NCBI GenBank assembly: GCA_002280515.1
Contig: NCEA01000014.1
Coordinates: 141,477 to 200,085, forward strand
Direction of reading: 5' to 3'
DNA from: Rhodobacterales bacterium 32-67-9
Lineage (GTDB): Bacteria > Pseudomonadota > Alphaproteobacteria > Rhodobacterales > Rhodobacteraceae
Length of the DNA stretch: 58,609 nucleotides
Below, in pieces: positions 7,859 to 15,503 of this stretch (positions are counted from its first letter, which is position 1; each line of letters begins with the position of its first letter). The notes beneath the pieces are model-generated. The model ran no database searches. It saw only the letters and a list, made by a program, of their open reading frames with translations, and was not told the DNA's origin. The translations under genes and the position numbers were made by a program.

Positions 7859-9829
7859 CTACTCTGCCGCGACGGCCTTCGGTTCGGCAAGCGCCACGAT
7901 GTCGAACATGATCCGGTTCAGTTCGAAATCCTTCGGCGTATAGACCCGCGCGACGCCCATCCCGGTCAGCCGCCTCGCGTCCTCGTCCGGGATGATGCCG
8001 CCGACGACGACAGGCACATGGGAAAGCCCCGCCGCCGCCATCCGGCCCATCAGTTCCTCGATCAGCGGCAGGTGGCTTCCCGACAGGATCGAGAGGCCGA
8101 CGACATGCGCCTCGGTATCCGCCGCCGCCGCCACGATCTCGGCCGGGGTGAGGCGGATGCCTTCATAGGTGATGTCCATGCCGCAGTCGCGGGCGCGCGC
8201 CGCGATCTGCTCGGCGCCGTTGGAATGACCGTCAAGACCGGGCTTGCCGACGAGGAACTTGAGTTTGCGGCCAAGCCGGGCCGAGACCGCGTCCACCGCG
8301 GAGCGAATCTCGTCGAGCCCCTCGGTGCGGTTCGACATGGATGCCGACACGCCGGTGGGGCCGCGATATTCGCCGTGCACATGCCGCATCACCCCGGCCC
8401 ATTCGCCGGTGGTGACGCCCGCCTTGGCGCAGGTGATCGACGCCGGCATCACGTTCCGGCCGGCCTTGGCGTCGGCACGCAGCGTTGCCAGCGCGGCCTG
8501 CGCCGCCGCGTCGTCCCGGGCGGCGCGCCAGCCCTCCAGCCGCGCCACCTGGTCCGCCTCGACCGAAGGATCGACGGTCAGGATCGTCCCGTCCCCGGCG
8601 GTCAGGGGCGAAGGCTCCGCCTCGGTCCAGCGGTTCACGCCGACGACGACGGTTTCCTTCGTCTCGATCCGGTTCAGCCGTTCGGAATTGCTCTCCACCA
8701 GCCGCGCCTTCATGTAGTCGATCGCGGCGATGGCGCCGCCCATGCTGTCGAGCGTGGCAAGCTCGCTCCGCGCGCCGTCCTTCAGCGCCTCGACCTTCGC
8801 CGCGATCGCCGGGTTGCCGTCAAAAAGGTCGCCGTATTCGAGAAGGTCGGTCTCGTAGGCGAGGATCTGCTGCATGCGGAGCGACCATTGCTGATCCCAG
8901 GGGCGCGGCAGGCCCAGCGCCTCGTTCCACGCCGGAAGTTGCACGGCGCGGGCGCGGGCGTTCTTGGAAAGCGTGACGGCCAGCATTTCCAGAAGGATGC
9001 GGTAGACGTTGTTTTCCGGCTGCTGTTCGGTCAGGCCAAGGGAGTTCACCTGCACGCCGTAGCGGAAGCGGCGATATTTCTCGTCCTCGATGCCATAGCG
9101 GTCGCGGCAGATCTCGTCCCAGAGCTCGGTAAAGGCGCGCATCTTGCACATCTCGGTCACGAAGCGGATGCCGGCGTTCACGAAGAAGGAGATGCGGCCG
9201 ACCATCTCGGGGAAGGCCTCAGTGGGAACCTTGGTCTTGAGGTCGTCCAGCACCGCGATGCCGGTCGCGAGCGCGAAGGCCAGTTCCTGTTCCGGCGTCG
9301 CGCCCGCCTCCTGCAAATGGTAGGAACAGACGTTCATCGGGTTCCATTTCGGCAGATGTTCGCGCGTGTAGGCGGCGACATCGGTGATCATGGCGAGCGA
9401 GGGTTTCGGCGGGCAGATATAGGTGCCGCGGGAAAGGTATTCCTTCACCAGATCGTTCTGCACCGTACCCTGCAGAAGCGAGACATCCGCCCCCTGTTCC
9501 TCGGCTACCGCGATGTAGAGCGCGAGAAGCCACGGCGCCGTCGCGTTGATCGTCATCGAGGTGTTCATCTGTTCCAGCGGGATCTGGTCGAAAAGCGCGC
9601 GCATGTCGCCCAGATGGCAGATCGGGACGCCGACCTTGCCGACCTCACCCTTCGCGCGGGGATCGTCGCTGTCATAGCCGGTCTGGGTGGGCAGGTCGAA
9701 GGCGACGGAAAGGCCGGTCTGCCCCTTGGCGAGGTTCGCGCGGTAAAGCAGGTTCGACTTCTCCGCCGCGGAATGGCCGGCGTAAGTGCGGAAGAGCCAG
9801 GGCCGGTCACGCTCGTTCTGGGTCGTCAT
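7859..9829 (-). CDS. ecm: Ethylmalonyl-CoA mutase
   Basis: A 656-aa coenzyme-B12-dependent acyl-CoA mutase that converts (2R)-ethylmalonyl-CoA to methylsuccinyl-CoA in the ethylmalonyl-CoA pathway. The N-terminal TIM-barrel part includes RTYAGHSAAEKSN and FDLPTQTGYDSD. The C-terminal cobalamin domain has the DxHxxG motif as DGHSNG near residue 533, and GGIIPDEDA. The N-terminal sequence looks like Ecm rather than methylmalonyl-CoA mutase, and ccr lies 2.4 kb away. I start it at 9829 (MTTQNERDRP); upstream in-frame residues look non-coding. Confidence 0.92.
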   Translation of the reverse strand: MTTQNERDRPWLFRTYAGHSAAEKSNLLYRANLAKGQTGLSVAFDLPTQTGYDSDDPRAKGEVGKVGVPICHLGDMRALFDQIPLEQMNTSMTINATAPWLLALYIAVAEEQGADVSLLQGTVQNDLVKEYLSRGTYICPPKPSLAMITDVAAYTREHLPKWNPMNVCSYHLQEAGATPEQELAFALATGIAVLDDLKTKVPTEAFPEMVGRISFFVNAGIRFVTEMCKMRAFTELWDEICRDRYGIEDEKYRRFRYGVQVNSLGLTEQQPENNVYRILLEMLAVTLSKNARARAVQLPAWNEALGLPRPWDQQWSLRMQQILAYETDLLEYGDLFDGNPAIAAKVEALKDGARSELATLDSMGGAIAAIDYMKARLVESNSERLNRIETKETVVVGVNRWTEAEPSPLTAGDGTILTVDPSVEADQVARLEGWRAARDDAAAQAALATLRADAKAGRNVMPASITCAKAGVTTGEWAGVMRHVHGEYRGPTGVSASMSNRTEGLDEIRSAVDAVSARLGRKLKFLVGKPGLDGHSNGAEQIAARARDCGMDITYEGIRLTPAEIVAAAADTEAHVVGLSILSGSHLPLIEELMGRMAAAGLSHVPVVVGGIIPDEDARRLTGMGVARVYTPKDFELNRIMFDIVALAEPKAVAAE

Positions 9830-9899
9830 GGTCAACACCTGTCGGCAATATAATTCCTCGGGTGCGAACCTAGACGGAAGAAAGTTGCGCGTCCAGATG

Positions 9900-9910
9900 C
9901 TGCGGTGCAA
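9900..9910. promoter_or_regulatory. CTGC-N3-GCAA near-palindrome upstream of ecm
   Basis: CTGC-GGT-GCAA lies about 70-80 bp upstream of the ecm start. It differs by one base from the CTGC-N3-GCAG pattern I recall for PhaR, the polyhydroxybutyrate regulator of Rhodobacter and Paracoccus. A similar site precedes ccr. Short and degenerate, so weak evidence alone. Confidence 0.25.
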
Positions 9911-9952
9911 AAAGTTCGGGCCGCAGCGCAGCGATACGGCCCGGAAAAGCCC

Positions 9953-10579
9953 TTATTCCACGGCAAAACAGTATAGCAGGCCGTCGCAGCCGGTGCCGCG
10001 CAGGGCTTCGAGGCTGCATCCGCCGCGCGACCCGTGAGAGGAGTTCCACGACAGCATCGGCGGCGATTCGTCCAGCCCACGGCGATCGTGATGGCCGACC
10101 ATGCCGACCGCCTCTGCGCCGTCGCTGGTCCAGTCCTCGCAGGTCTGACCCTCGGCCAGCGTGCCGTCGGCGAGAGAGCCGGTGAGGATGTCGTGCCGGT
10201 TCGGACTGTCGCCGCGGCCGTTCACAACCTCGCCCTTCTCGTTCAGCGCGGTCTCCTTGGTCAAATTGTTCTCGGCCCCGTGCAACTGATCGACGCTGTC
10301 GGCGATGGTGACGCCGGCCGCGTTCACCCAGGGCCCGGCGCCGATCCTGTCGCGCGCGTTCTCGGCGGAGGTCGAGAGATAGGCGCGCCAGGTCTTGCCG
10401 CTGACGCCGGCGGCTTCTGCCAGGGCGGTGCAATGCGCGTCGGCGCCGGCGATGCCGCCGAAATTGCCGCCGTTGCCGGGGTTCACGCTGGTGACAAAGA
10501 AGCTCATCGCGCTGTCCTGCGCGAGCGCGGTGGACGCCGCGAGGACGAGGGCGGTCGCAGTCAACGATTTCAAGAGCAT
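9953..10579 (-). CDS. Secreted protein with C-type-lectin-like (DUF1554-like) domain
   Basis: A 208-aa protein with a clear Sec signal (MLLKSLTATALVLAASTALA, residues 1-20). The mature part opens with MSFFVTSVNPGNGGNFGGI and GADAHCTALAEAAG, then TWRAYLSTSA and a GPWVN motif. This resembles DUF1554/endostatin-like lectin folds, in which a secreted domain begins FVTS...GGxxGADxxC. Several cysteines (AHC, QTC, GGC, TGC, YC) could form disulfides in the periplasm or outside. It sits between ecm and a divergent acyltransferase. Ligand and role are unknown. The longer upstream frame is rejected because it would bury the signal peptide. Confidence 0.7.
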   Translation of the reverse strand: MLLKSLTATALVLAASTALAQDSAMSFFVTSVNPGNGGNFGGIAGADAHCTALAEAAGVSGKTWRAYLSTSAENARDRIGAGPWVNAAGVTIADSVDQLHGAENNLTKETALNEKGEVVNGRGDSPNRHDILTGSLADGTLAEGQTCEDWTSDGAEAVGMVGHHDRRGLDESPPMLSWNSSHGSRGGCSLEALRGTGCDGLLYCFAVE

Positions 10580-10734
10580 TCCGGGTTTCCTTTCGTTGGC
10601 GTGTCTGGTCCGTCGAACGAAACCCGACGGTAACATGGGCGCGGAACGGCAACGGTCACGCATGCGTGAAGATTCCGGTGCTTCGGGGGCGACCGGCGAT
10701 TTACCGCAGAGCGATTTTTTGCCAACGTCCCGCC

Positions 10735-12174
10735 ATGTCGCAGCCGGTCACGCTTCCGCTTTGGCTTTTCGTCCTGATCCTCATCTTCGCCGGGGTCACC
10801 TTTGCCTCGCATTTCCTCTTTCCCTCGGTGCGCTGGTTCTTCCGTATCCGGATGGAGAAGGTCGTGGCGCGGCTCAACCAAAGGCTCGACCGGCCGATCC
10901 AGCCCTTCAAGCTGATGGCGCGTCCCGACATGATTGTCCGCCTCGCCCACGATCCGAAGGTCGCCGAGGAGATCGCCGCCGAGGCAGCCGCGACCGGAGT
11001 GCCGGAAACCGTGCTGCACGAACGCGCCCGCCGCTATGCAAAGGAGATTGTCCCGGCCTTCTCGGCCTCGGTCTATTTCGGCTTTGCCGCGCGCGCCGCC
11101 AAATGGCTGGCGCGGCTCATTTACCGGGTGCGGATCGGCCAGTTCGACACCGATGCGATTGCCGGCATCGACAAGGGCGCGACGGTGGTCTTCGTGATGA
11201 ACCACCGGTCGAACATGGACTACGTCCTTGTCACCTACCTTGCCGCGAGCCGCTCGGCCCTTTCATACGCGGTCGGCGAATGGGCGCGGGTCTGGCCGCT
11301 GTCGTGGCTGATCCGTGCGTCGGGCGCCTATTTCATCCGGCGCAAGTCCAACACCCCGCTCTATCGCCGGGTGCTGGCCCGCTATGTCCAGATGGCGAGC
11401 GAAGAAGGTGTCACCCAGGCGATTTTCCCCGAAGGCGGGCTGAGCCTCGACGGGCGAGTCGGCGCCGCGAAGCTCGGCATCCTCGGCTATATCGTCGCCG
11501 GCTACCGGCCGGGCGCGCATGACGTGGTCTTCGTGCCGGTCTCGCTCGCCTATGACCGGATCGTTGAGGACCGGGTCCTGACGGCGGCACTTGCCAAGGG
11601 CGAACGGCGGTTCCGCGCCTCGATAGGTTCGATCCTACTGTTCGTGGGGCGGCAGCTCAGGCGCGTCCTGACCGGCCGGTTCGAGAGGTTCGGCACCGCC
11701 TCGGTCAGCTTCGGCACGCCGTTGTCGCTCGCGGAGTTCCTAAAGACTCCGCGTGACGACGTCACTGCCGACCTCGCGGCAGAGATGATGCGGCGGATCG
11801 CCCGCAACGTCTCGGTCCTGCCGGTGCCGCTTTTCTGCGCCGCGCTCGCAGAGGACACCGACATCGCGCGCGCCGAGCTTACCGCGCGGGCCGAGGCGCT
11901 GGCGGGCGATCTGCGCGGCCGGGGCGTGCTGCTTGACCTGCCCGAAGGGTCGGTGCCGAAGGCGATGGCGCGCGCGTTCGACATTCTCAGCCTGCGCAAG
12001 ATCGTGCGGCGCCAGGGCGAACGGATCATCGTGCCGCCGAGGGACCGGGCGCTGATCGGCTTTTACGCGGCCGCGGTCACGCAGCACCTTGCTGCAGATG
12101 CGGCATCGACGCCGGTGAAATCGCGGGCAAATCAGTCGAATCGTTCACTTGCGGGACATAAAATTACAAAATAG
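10735..12174 (+). CDS. Membrane-bound lysophospholipid/glycerol-3-phosphate acyltransferase family protein
   Basis: A 479-aa PlsC/PlsB-superfamily acyltransferase. An N-terminal transmembrane helix (residues about 9-30) is followed by the catalytic H-x4-D motif NHRSNMDY (His157, Asp162) and the glycerol-phosphate-binding FPEGG (230-234). It is longer than a typical PlsC (about 240-270 aa) and shorter than PlsB, with a C-terminal extension of about 200 residues. It should transfer an acyl chain onto glycerol-3-phosphate or a lysophospholipid at the inner membrane. I use the ATG at 10735; an earlier in-frame ATG (10666) gives an atypical Arg-rich prefix. It lies upstream of ccr on the same strand. 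Confidence 0.8.
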   Translation: MSQPVTLPLWLFVLILIFAGVTFASHFLFPSVRWFFRIRMEKVVARLNQRLDRPIQPFKLMARPDMIVRLAHDPKVAEEIAAEAAATGVPETVLHERARRYAKEIVPAFSASVYFGFAARAAKWLARLIYRVRIGQFDTDAIAGIDKGATVVFVMNHRSNMDYVLVTYLAASRSALSYAVGEWARVWPLSWLIRASGAYFIRRKSNTPLYRRVLARYVQMASEEGVTQAIFPEGGLSLDGRVGAAKLGILGYIVAGYRPGAHDVVFVPVSLAYDRIVEDRVLTAALAKGERRFRASIGSILLFVGRQLRRVLTGRFERFGTASVSFGTPLSLAEFLKTPRDDVTADLAAEMMRRIARNVSVLPVPLFCAALAEDTDIARAELTARAEALAGDLRGRGVLLDLPEGSVPKAMARAFDILSLRKIVRRQGERIIVPPRDRALIGFYAAAVTQHLAADAASTPVKSRANQSNRSLAGHKITK

Positions 12175-12238
12175 ACCGTAAGTCCTATTGCAATATTACC
12201 GCACCGATCCTATTCCATGCCTTGAACCCGCATTGATT

Positions 12239-12249
12239 CTGCATTGCGG
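12239..12249. promoter_or_regulatory. CTGC-N3-GCGG near-palindrome upstream of ccr
   Basis: CTGC-ATT-GCGG lies about 22-32 bp before the ccr start, one base away from CTGC-N3-GCAG. It pairs with the similar site upstream of ecm. Possible PhaR-like operator, unproven. Confidence 0.25.
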
Positions 12250-12270
12250 CACGGACTTCAGGAGATGCCA

Positions 12271-13563
12271 ATGGCTTTGGATGTGAACACCGAGATCGCG
12301 GCTTACGACGCCCCCGAAAAGGATCTCTACGAGGTCGGTGAAATGCCGCCGCTCGGGTACGTGCCGAAGCAGATGTACGCCTGGTCGATCCGTCGGGAGC
12401 GTCACGGAGAGCCCGATACCGCGATGCAGGTCGAGGTGGTCGAGACGCCCGAGATCGACAGCCACGAAGTGCTGGTGCTCGTGATGGCCGCCGGGGTCAA
12501 CTACAACGGCATCTGGGCCGCGCTCGGTGTGCCGATCTCGCCCTTCGACGGTCACAAGGCACCCTATCACATCGCCGGCTCCGATGCCTCCGGCATCGTC
12601 TGGAAGGTCGGCGACAAGGTGAAGCGCTGGAAGGTCGGCGACGAGGTCGTGGTGCATTGCAACCAGGACGACGGCGATGACGAGGAGTGCAACGGCGGCG
12701 ACCCGATGTTCTCCCCCTCCCAGCGGATCTGGGGCTATGAGACACCGGACGGGTCCTTCGCGCAGTTCACCCGCGTGCAGGCGCAGCAGCTCATGCACCG
12801 GCCAAAGCACCTGACCTGGGAGGAAAGCGCCTGCTATACTCTGACGCTGGCCACCGCCTACCGGATGCTCTTCGGCCATCGTCCGCATATCCTGAAGCCC
12901 GGCGATAACGTGCTGGTCTGGGGCGCCTCGGGCGGCCTCGGCTCTTACGCGATCCAGCTCATCAATGCGGCGGGTGCGAACGCGATCGGCGTGATCAGCG
13001 AGGAGGACAAGCGCCAGTTTGTCATGGACCTCGGCGCGAAGGGCGTGATCAACCGGAAAGAGTTCACCTGCTGGGGCCAGATGCCCAAGGTGAACACGCC
13101 GGAATACGCCGCCTGGTTCAAGGAAGCGCGCAAGTTCGGCGCGGCGATCTGGGCGATCACCGGCAAGGGCAACAACGTCGACATGGTGTTCGAACACCCC
13201 GGCGAGGCGACCTTCCCGGTCTCGGTCTTCGTGGTCAAGCGCGGCGGCATGGTGGTGATCTGCGCCGGCACCACCGGCTACAACCTGACCTTCGACGTGC
13301 GCTACCTCTGGATGCACCAGAAGCGGGTGCAGGGTAGCCACTTCGCCAACCTCAAACAGGCGGCGGCGGCCAACAAGCTGATGCTGGAACGCCGGCTCGA
13401 TCCCTGCATGTCCGAGGTCTTCCCCTGGGCCGAGATCCCGGCCGCCCACATGAAGATGCGCCGGAACGAGCACAAGCCGGGCAATATGGCGGTGCTGGTG
13501 CAGGCGCCGCGCACAGGGTTGCGGACTTTCGAGGACGCGCTCGACGCTGGGAAGATGGGCTGA
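12271..13563 (+). CDS. ccr: Crotonyl-CoA carboxylase/reductase
   Basis: A 430-aa medium-chain dehydrogenase/reductase that reductively carboxylates crotonyl-CoA to ethylmalonyl-CoA with NADPH and CO2, the key step of the ethylmalonyl-CoA pathway. Family signatures include NYNGIWAALG, HIAGSDASGIVW, the Rossmann motif VWGASGGLGSYA and ICAGTTGYNLTFD. The start at 12271 follows AGGAG with six bases of spacing. A strong terminator follows at 13595. Ecm, the mutase that acts after epimerisation of its product, is at 7859-9829. Confidence 0.96.
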   Translation: MALDVNTEIAAYDAPEKDLYEVGEMPPLGYVPKQMYAWSIRRERHGEPDTAMQVEVVETPEIDSHEVLVLVMAAGVNYNGIWAALGVPISPFDGHKAPYHIAGSDASGIVWKVGDKVKRWKVGDEVVVHCNQDDGDDEECNGGDPMFSPSQRIWGYETPDGSFAQFTRVQAQQLMHRPKHLTWEESACYTLTLATAYRMLFGHRPHILKPGDNVLVWGASGGLGSYAIQLINAAGANAIGVISEEDKRQFVMDLGAKGVINRKEFTCWGQMPKVNTPEYAAWFKEARKFGAAIWAITGKGNNVDMVFEHPGEATFPVSVFVVKRGGMVVICAGTTGYNLTFDVRYLWMHQKRVQGSHFANLKQAAAANKLMLERRLDPCMSEVFPWAEIPAAHMKMRRNEHKPGNMAVLVQAPRTGLRTFEDALDAGKMG

Positions 13564-13594
13564 AAACGCCACCGGACGGCCCGATCTGTCCCGC

Positions 13595-13636
13595 CCGCCC
13601 GTGCCCTCCGACCGGAAGGCGCGGGCGGTTTCGTTT
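13595..13636 (+). terminator. Rho-independent terminator after ccr
   Basis: CCGCCCGTGCC (13595-13605) pairs with GGCGCGGGCGG (13618-13628) in an 11-bp stem containing one G-U pair, with a 12-nt loop. TTTCGTTTTCG follows. It lies about 30 bases past the ccr stop and separates ccr from the quorum-sensing genes. Confidence 0.8.
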
Positions 13637-13774
13637 TCGATTCCAATAAAATCAATGTGTTAGGAAAATCTTCCCCGTCATATTCGGGGAGTTGAAAACA
13701 GGCTGTCAGAAACCGAACATTTACATGCTGGGGTTGATTATGCGTCCAACATTCCTCTTTCCGCGAGAGTGATA

Positions 13775-13990
13775 ATGCAATACGAATGGATCCTAGACGT
13801 ACTGACCGATCTCAAGGCCTTTGCGAAGGGCAATGGGTTGGCGGCCTTGGCCGAACAGCTCGACGACACCTCACTCGTCGCCGCCGCCGAGATTGCTCAG
13901 GCCGCTGAGGTTACGGCCGGAGGAATGGCCCTGGATGCAGACGAGGCTTACCAGCTTCATTGCGGCGTTACAGCAGGCGACAACGCTTGA
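13775..13990 (+). CDS. Conserved-looking miniprotein overlapping luxR
   Basis: A 71-aa acidic, largely helical protein beginning MQYEWILDVLTDLKAFA and rich in Ala, Leu and Glu. Its 3' end overlaps the luxR start by 56 bp in another frame, and the luxR ribosome-binding site (GGAGGA, 13919-13924) lies inside it. From memory, similar small proteins precede luxR in other Rhodobacteraceae, which would argue for a real gene; I cannot check that here. It could be a regulator of LuxR or simply a leader ORF that couples translation. No domain recognised. Confidence 0.65.
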   Translation: MQYEWILDVLTDLKAFAKGNGLAALAEQLDDTSLVAAAEIAQAAEVTAGGMALDADEAYQLHCGVTAGDNA

Positions 13991-14648
13991 CGATCTCCAG
14001 TCCGTCATCCTCGGACTGCGCAACCATTTCGAGGTCGAGCATCTGGTCTATCATTCGGTCAACTCGACCGGCCAGCAATATGCGGTCCTGACCTATTCGC
14101 CCGTCTGGGTTGACCGCTATCTCGCAGAGGATTACGCCCGTATCGACCCCGTGGTGCAGGGCTGTTTCCGCCGCTTTCACCCGGTCGACTGGAAGAACCT
14201 CGACTGGTCCGGGCGCAACACGCGGGTCTTTCTGGGAGAGGCGCTTGACGCCGGTGTCGGCAATCAGGGCTATTCGGTACCGATCCGTGGCCCGAACGGC
14301 CAGTTCGCGATGTTCACCGTGTCGCACCGGTCCAGCGACGCAGCCTGGCAGGCGTTTACCGCCGAACATGTCTCGGACCTGATCCTGATCGCGCATTTCA
14401 TCAACCAGAAGGCGCTGGAGATCGAACGCGGCACCGATTTTCACGCCATGCAGAGCCTCAGCCCGCGCGAGGTCGACGTGCTGACCATGCTGGCCATGGG
14501 GCTGAACCGGGCACAGGCCGCCGACAGTCTCGCGATATCGGAACACACGTTCCGGACCTATGTCGAAAGCGCGCGGTTCAAGCTTGGCGCGAACAATACC
14601 ACGCAAGCCGTGGCCAGGGCCGTCGCCGAGGGTTTCGTTCTGCTCTGA
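13935..14648 (+). CDS. luxR: LuxR-family acyl-homoserine-lactone-responsive transcriptional regulator
   Basis: A 237-aa quorum-sensing regulator. The N-terminal autoinducer-binding domain (about 15-160) has the conserved pattern W-x3-Y-x8-DP in WVDRYLAEDYARIDPVV, then PVDW and GYSVPIRG. The C-terminal helix-turn-helix (about 175-235) starts LSPREVDVLTMLAMG. The start at 13935 follows GGAGGA by 10 bases. An open frame continues upstream, but it is the antiphase of the preceding miniprotein and does not look like LuxR. It should sense the signal made by the adjacent LuxI. The gene symbol is generic. Confidence 0.93.
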   Translation: MQTRLTSFIAALQQATTLDDLQSVILGLRNHFEVEHLVYHSVNSTGQQYAVLTYSPVWVDRYLAEDYARIDPVVQGCFRRFHPVDWKNLDWSGRNTRVFLGEALDAGVGNQGYSVPIRGPNGQFAMFTVSHRSSDAAWQAFTAEHVSDLILIAHFINQKALEIERGTDFHAMQSLSPREVDVLTMLAMGLNRAQAADSLAISEHTFRTYVESARFKLGANNTTQAVARAVAEGFVLL

Positions 14649-14699
14649 CCATCACACGCCAATAACGTGGGTCTGGACCTGCCCTACTCTTTCCTGACA

Positions 14700-14734
14700 A
14701 CTGGCAAGTCGGGTTTGAACCCACTTGCGCCGGT
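14700..14734. promoter_or_regulatory. Imperfect dyad between luxR and luxI
   Basis: CAAGT-c-GGGTT and AACCC-ACTTG flank a 2-nt centre, giving 10 paired bases with one bulge. Outer ACTGG and CCGGT extend the symmetry after a 2-nt offset. It lies 52 bp past luxR and about 95 bp before luxI. It could be a LuxR-type operator or a terminator; no T-run follows, so I favour an operator or RNA structure. It is not a good match to the classical lux box. Confidence 0.4.
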
Positions 14735-14828
14735 GGGACCAGATGAAAACATTTGAAGAACATCCCGCCCGGCTAGGCTCGAATTAACTAAGTTTCGTTA
14801 CGCCCTTTCCATCTTGATGGAGGGCAGA

Positions 14829-15461
14829 ATGCTACGTTTCCTGACTGGAGAAGAACTCGGCCAGTATCCCCGGCTTCGCGACACGATGTTCACCGATCGC
14901 GCCACGCAGTTCCGCAAGCGCCTCGGCTGGGCGGTCGACGTGGATGGACAGGGCTGGGAGAGGGACGATTACGACAGCCTCGATCCGACCTATGTGATCT
15001 GGCAGAAACCCGACGGTCGCCACGGCGGATCCATGCGCTTTCTCCCGACCGTCGGGCGGACGATGGTAAACGAGCACTTCTCGTCGCTCGCCGGCGGGCG
15101 CAAATTCTCGCACCCGAAGGTCTGGGAATGCACCCGCTTCTGCCTTGCCGAAAACATGCCGCCCGCGACCTCGGCGGCGCTGATGCTCGGTGGCGCCCAG
15201 CTTGGGGTCGGCCTCGGCCTCGCCCGCGCCGTGGGGGTCTTCGATGCCCGCATGGTCCGCATCTATCGGCTTCTCGGCTGGGAACCGACGGTACTCGGCA
15301 GCGAAGGGCAGGGGGCCGACGCGATCAGCCTCGGCCTGTGGGAGTTTTCCGAGGAGGTGCGGCGCAAGATGGCGCGCAAGGCCGGCATCTCGCCCGAGGT
15401 GGCGCAGCTCTGGTTCGACCGCGCCTTCGGGGCCCGCAAGGACCTGCCCGCCGCCGGCTAA
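14829..15461 (+). CDS. luxI: Acyl-homoserine-lactone synthase, LuxI family
   Basis: A 210-aa autoinducer synthase that joins an acyl group from acyl-ACP to S-adenosylmethionine. Conserved features are the N-terminal RLRDTMFTDRATQFRKRLGW (Arg/Phe/Trp pattern), DSLDPTY, GSMRFLPT and the WECTRF block, which holds the Glu/Arg pair of the active site. The start at 14829 follows GGAGGG. It is adjacent to and co-oriented with luxR; a helicase gene follows after 42 bp. Acyl-chain length cannot be read from the sequence. The gene symbol is generic. Confidence 0.95.
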   Translation: MLRFLTGEELGQYPRLRDTMFTDRATQFRKRLGWAVDVDGQGWERDDYDSLDPTYVIWQKPDGRHGGSMRFLPTVGRTMVNEHFSSLAGGRKFSHPKVWECTRFCLAENMPPATSAALMLGGAQLGVGLGLARAVGVFDARMVRIYRLLGWEPTVLGSEGQGADAISLGLWEFSEEVRRKMARKAGISPEVAQLWFDRAFGARKDLPAAG

Positions 15462-15503
15462 ACCCGCTGGCATCGGTCGCGGCCCGCCTGTAGGGTCGCG
15501 CCC

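Noticed and set aside
12196-13572. 458-aa open frame antisense to ccr
   Set aside because: It mirrors ccr, whose family motifs are complete. Long antisense frames are expected at this GC content, and the His/Asp/Val-rich translation matches no family.
14681-14700. Classical lux box near ACCTGCCC
   Set aside because: The sequence lacks the expected 20-bp palindromic symmetry; the nearby dyad at 14700-14734 is the better candidate.
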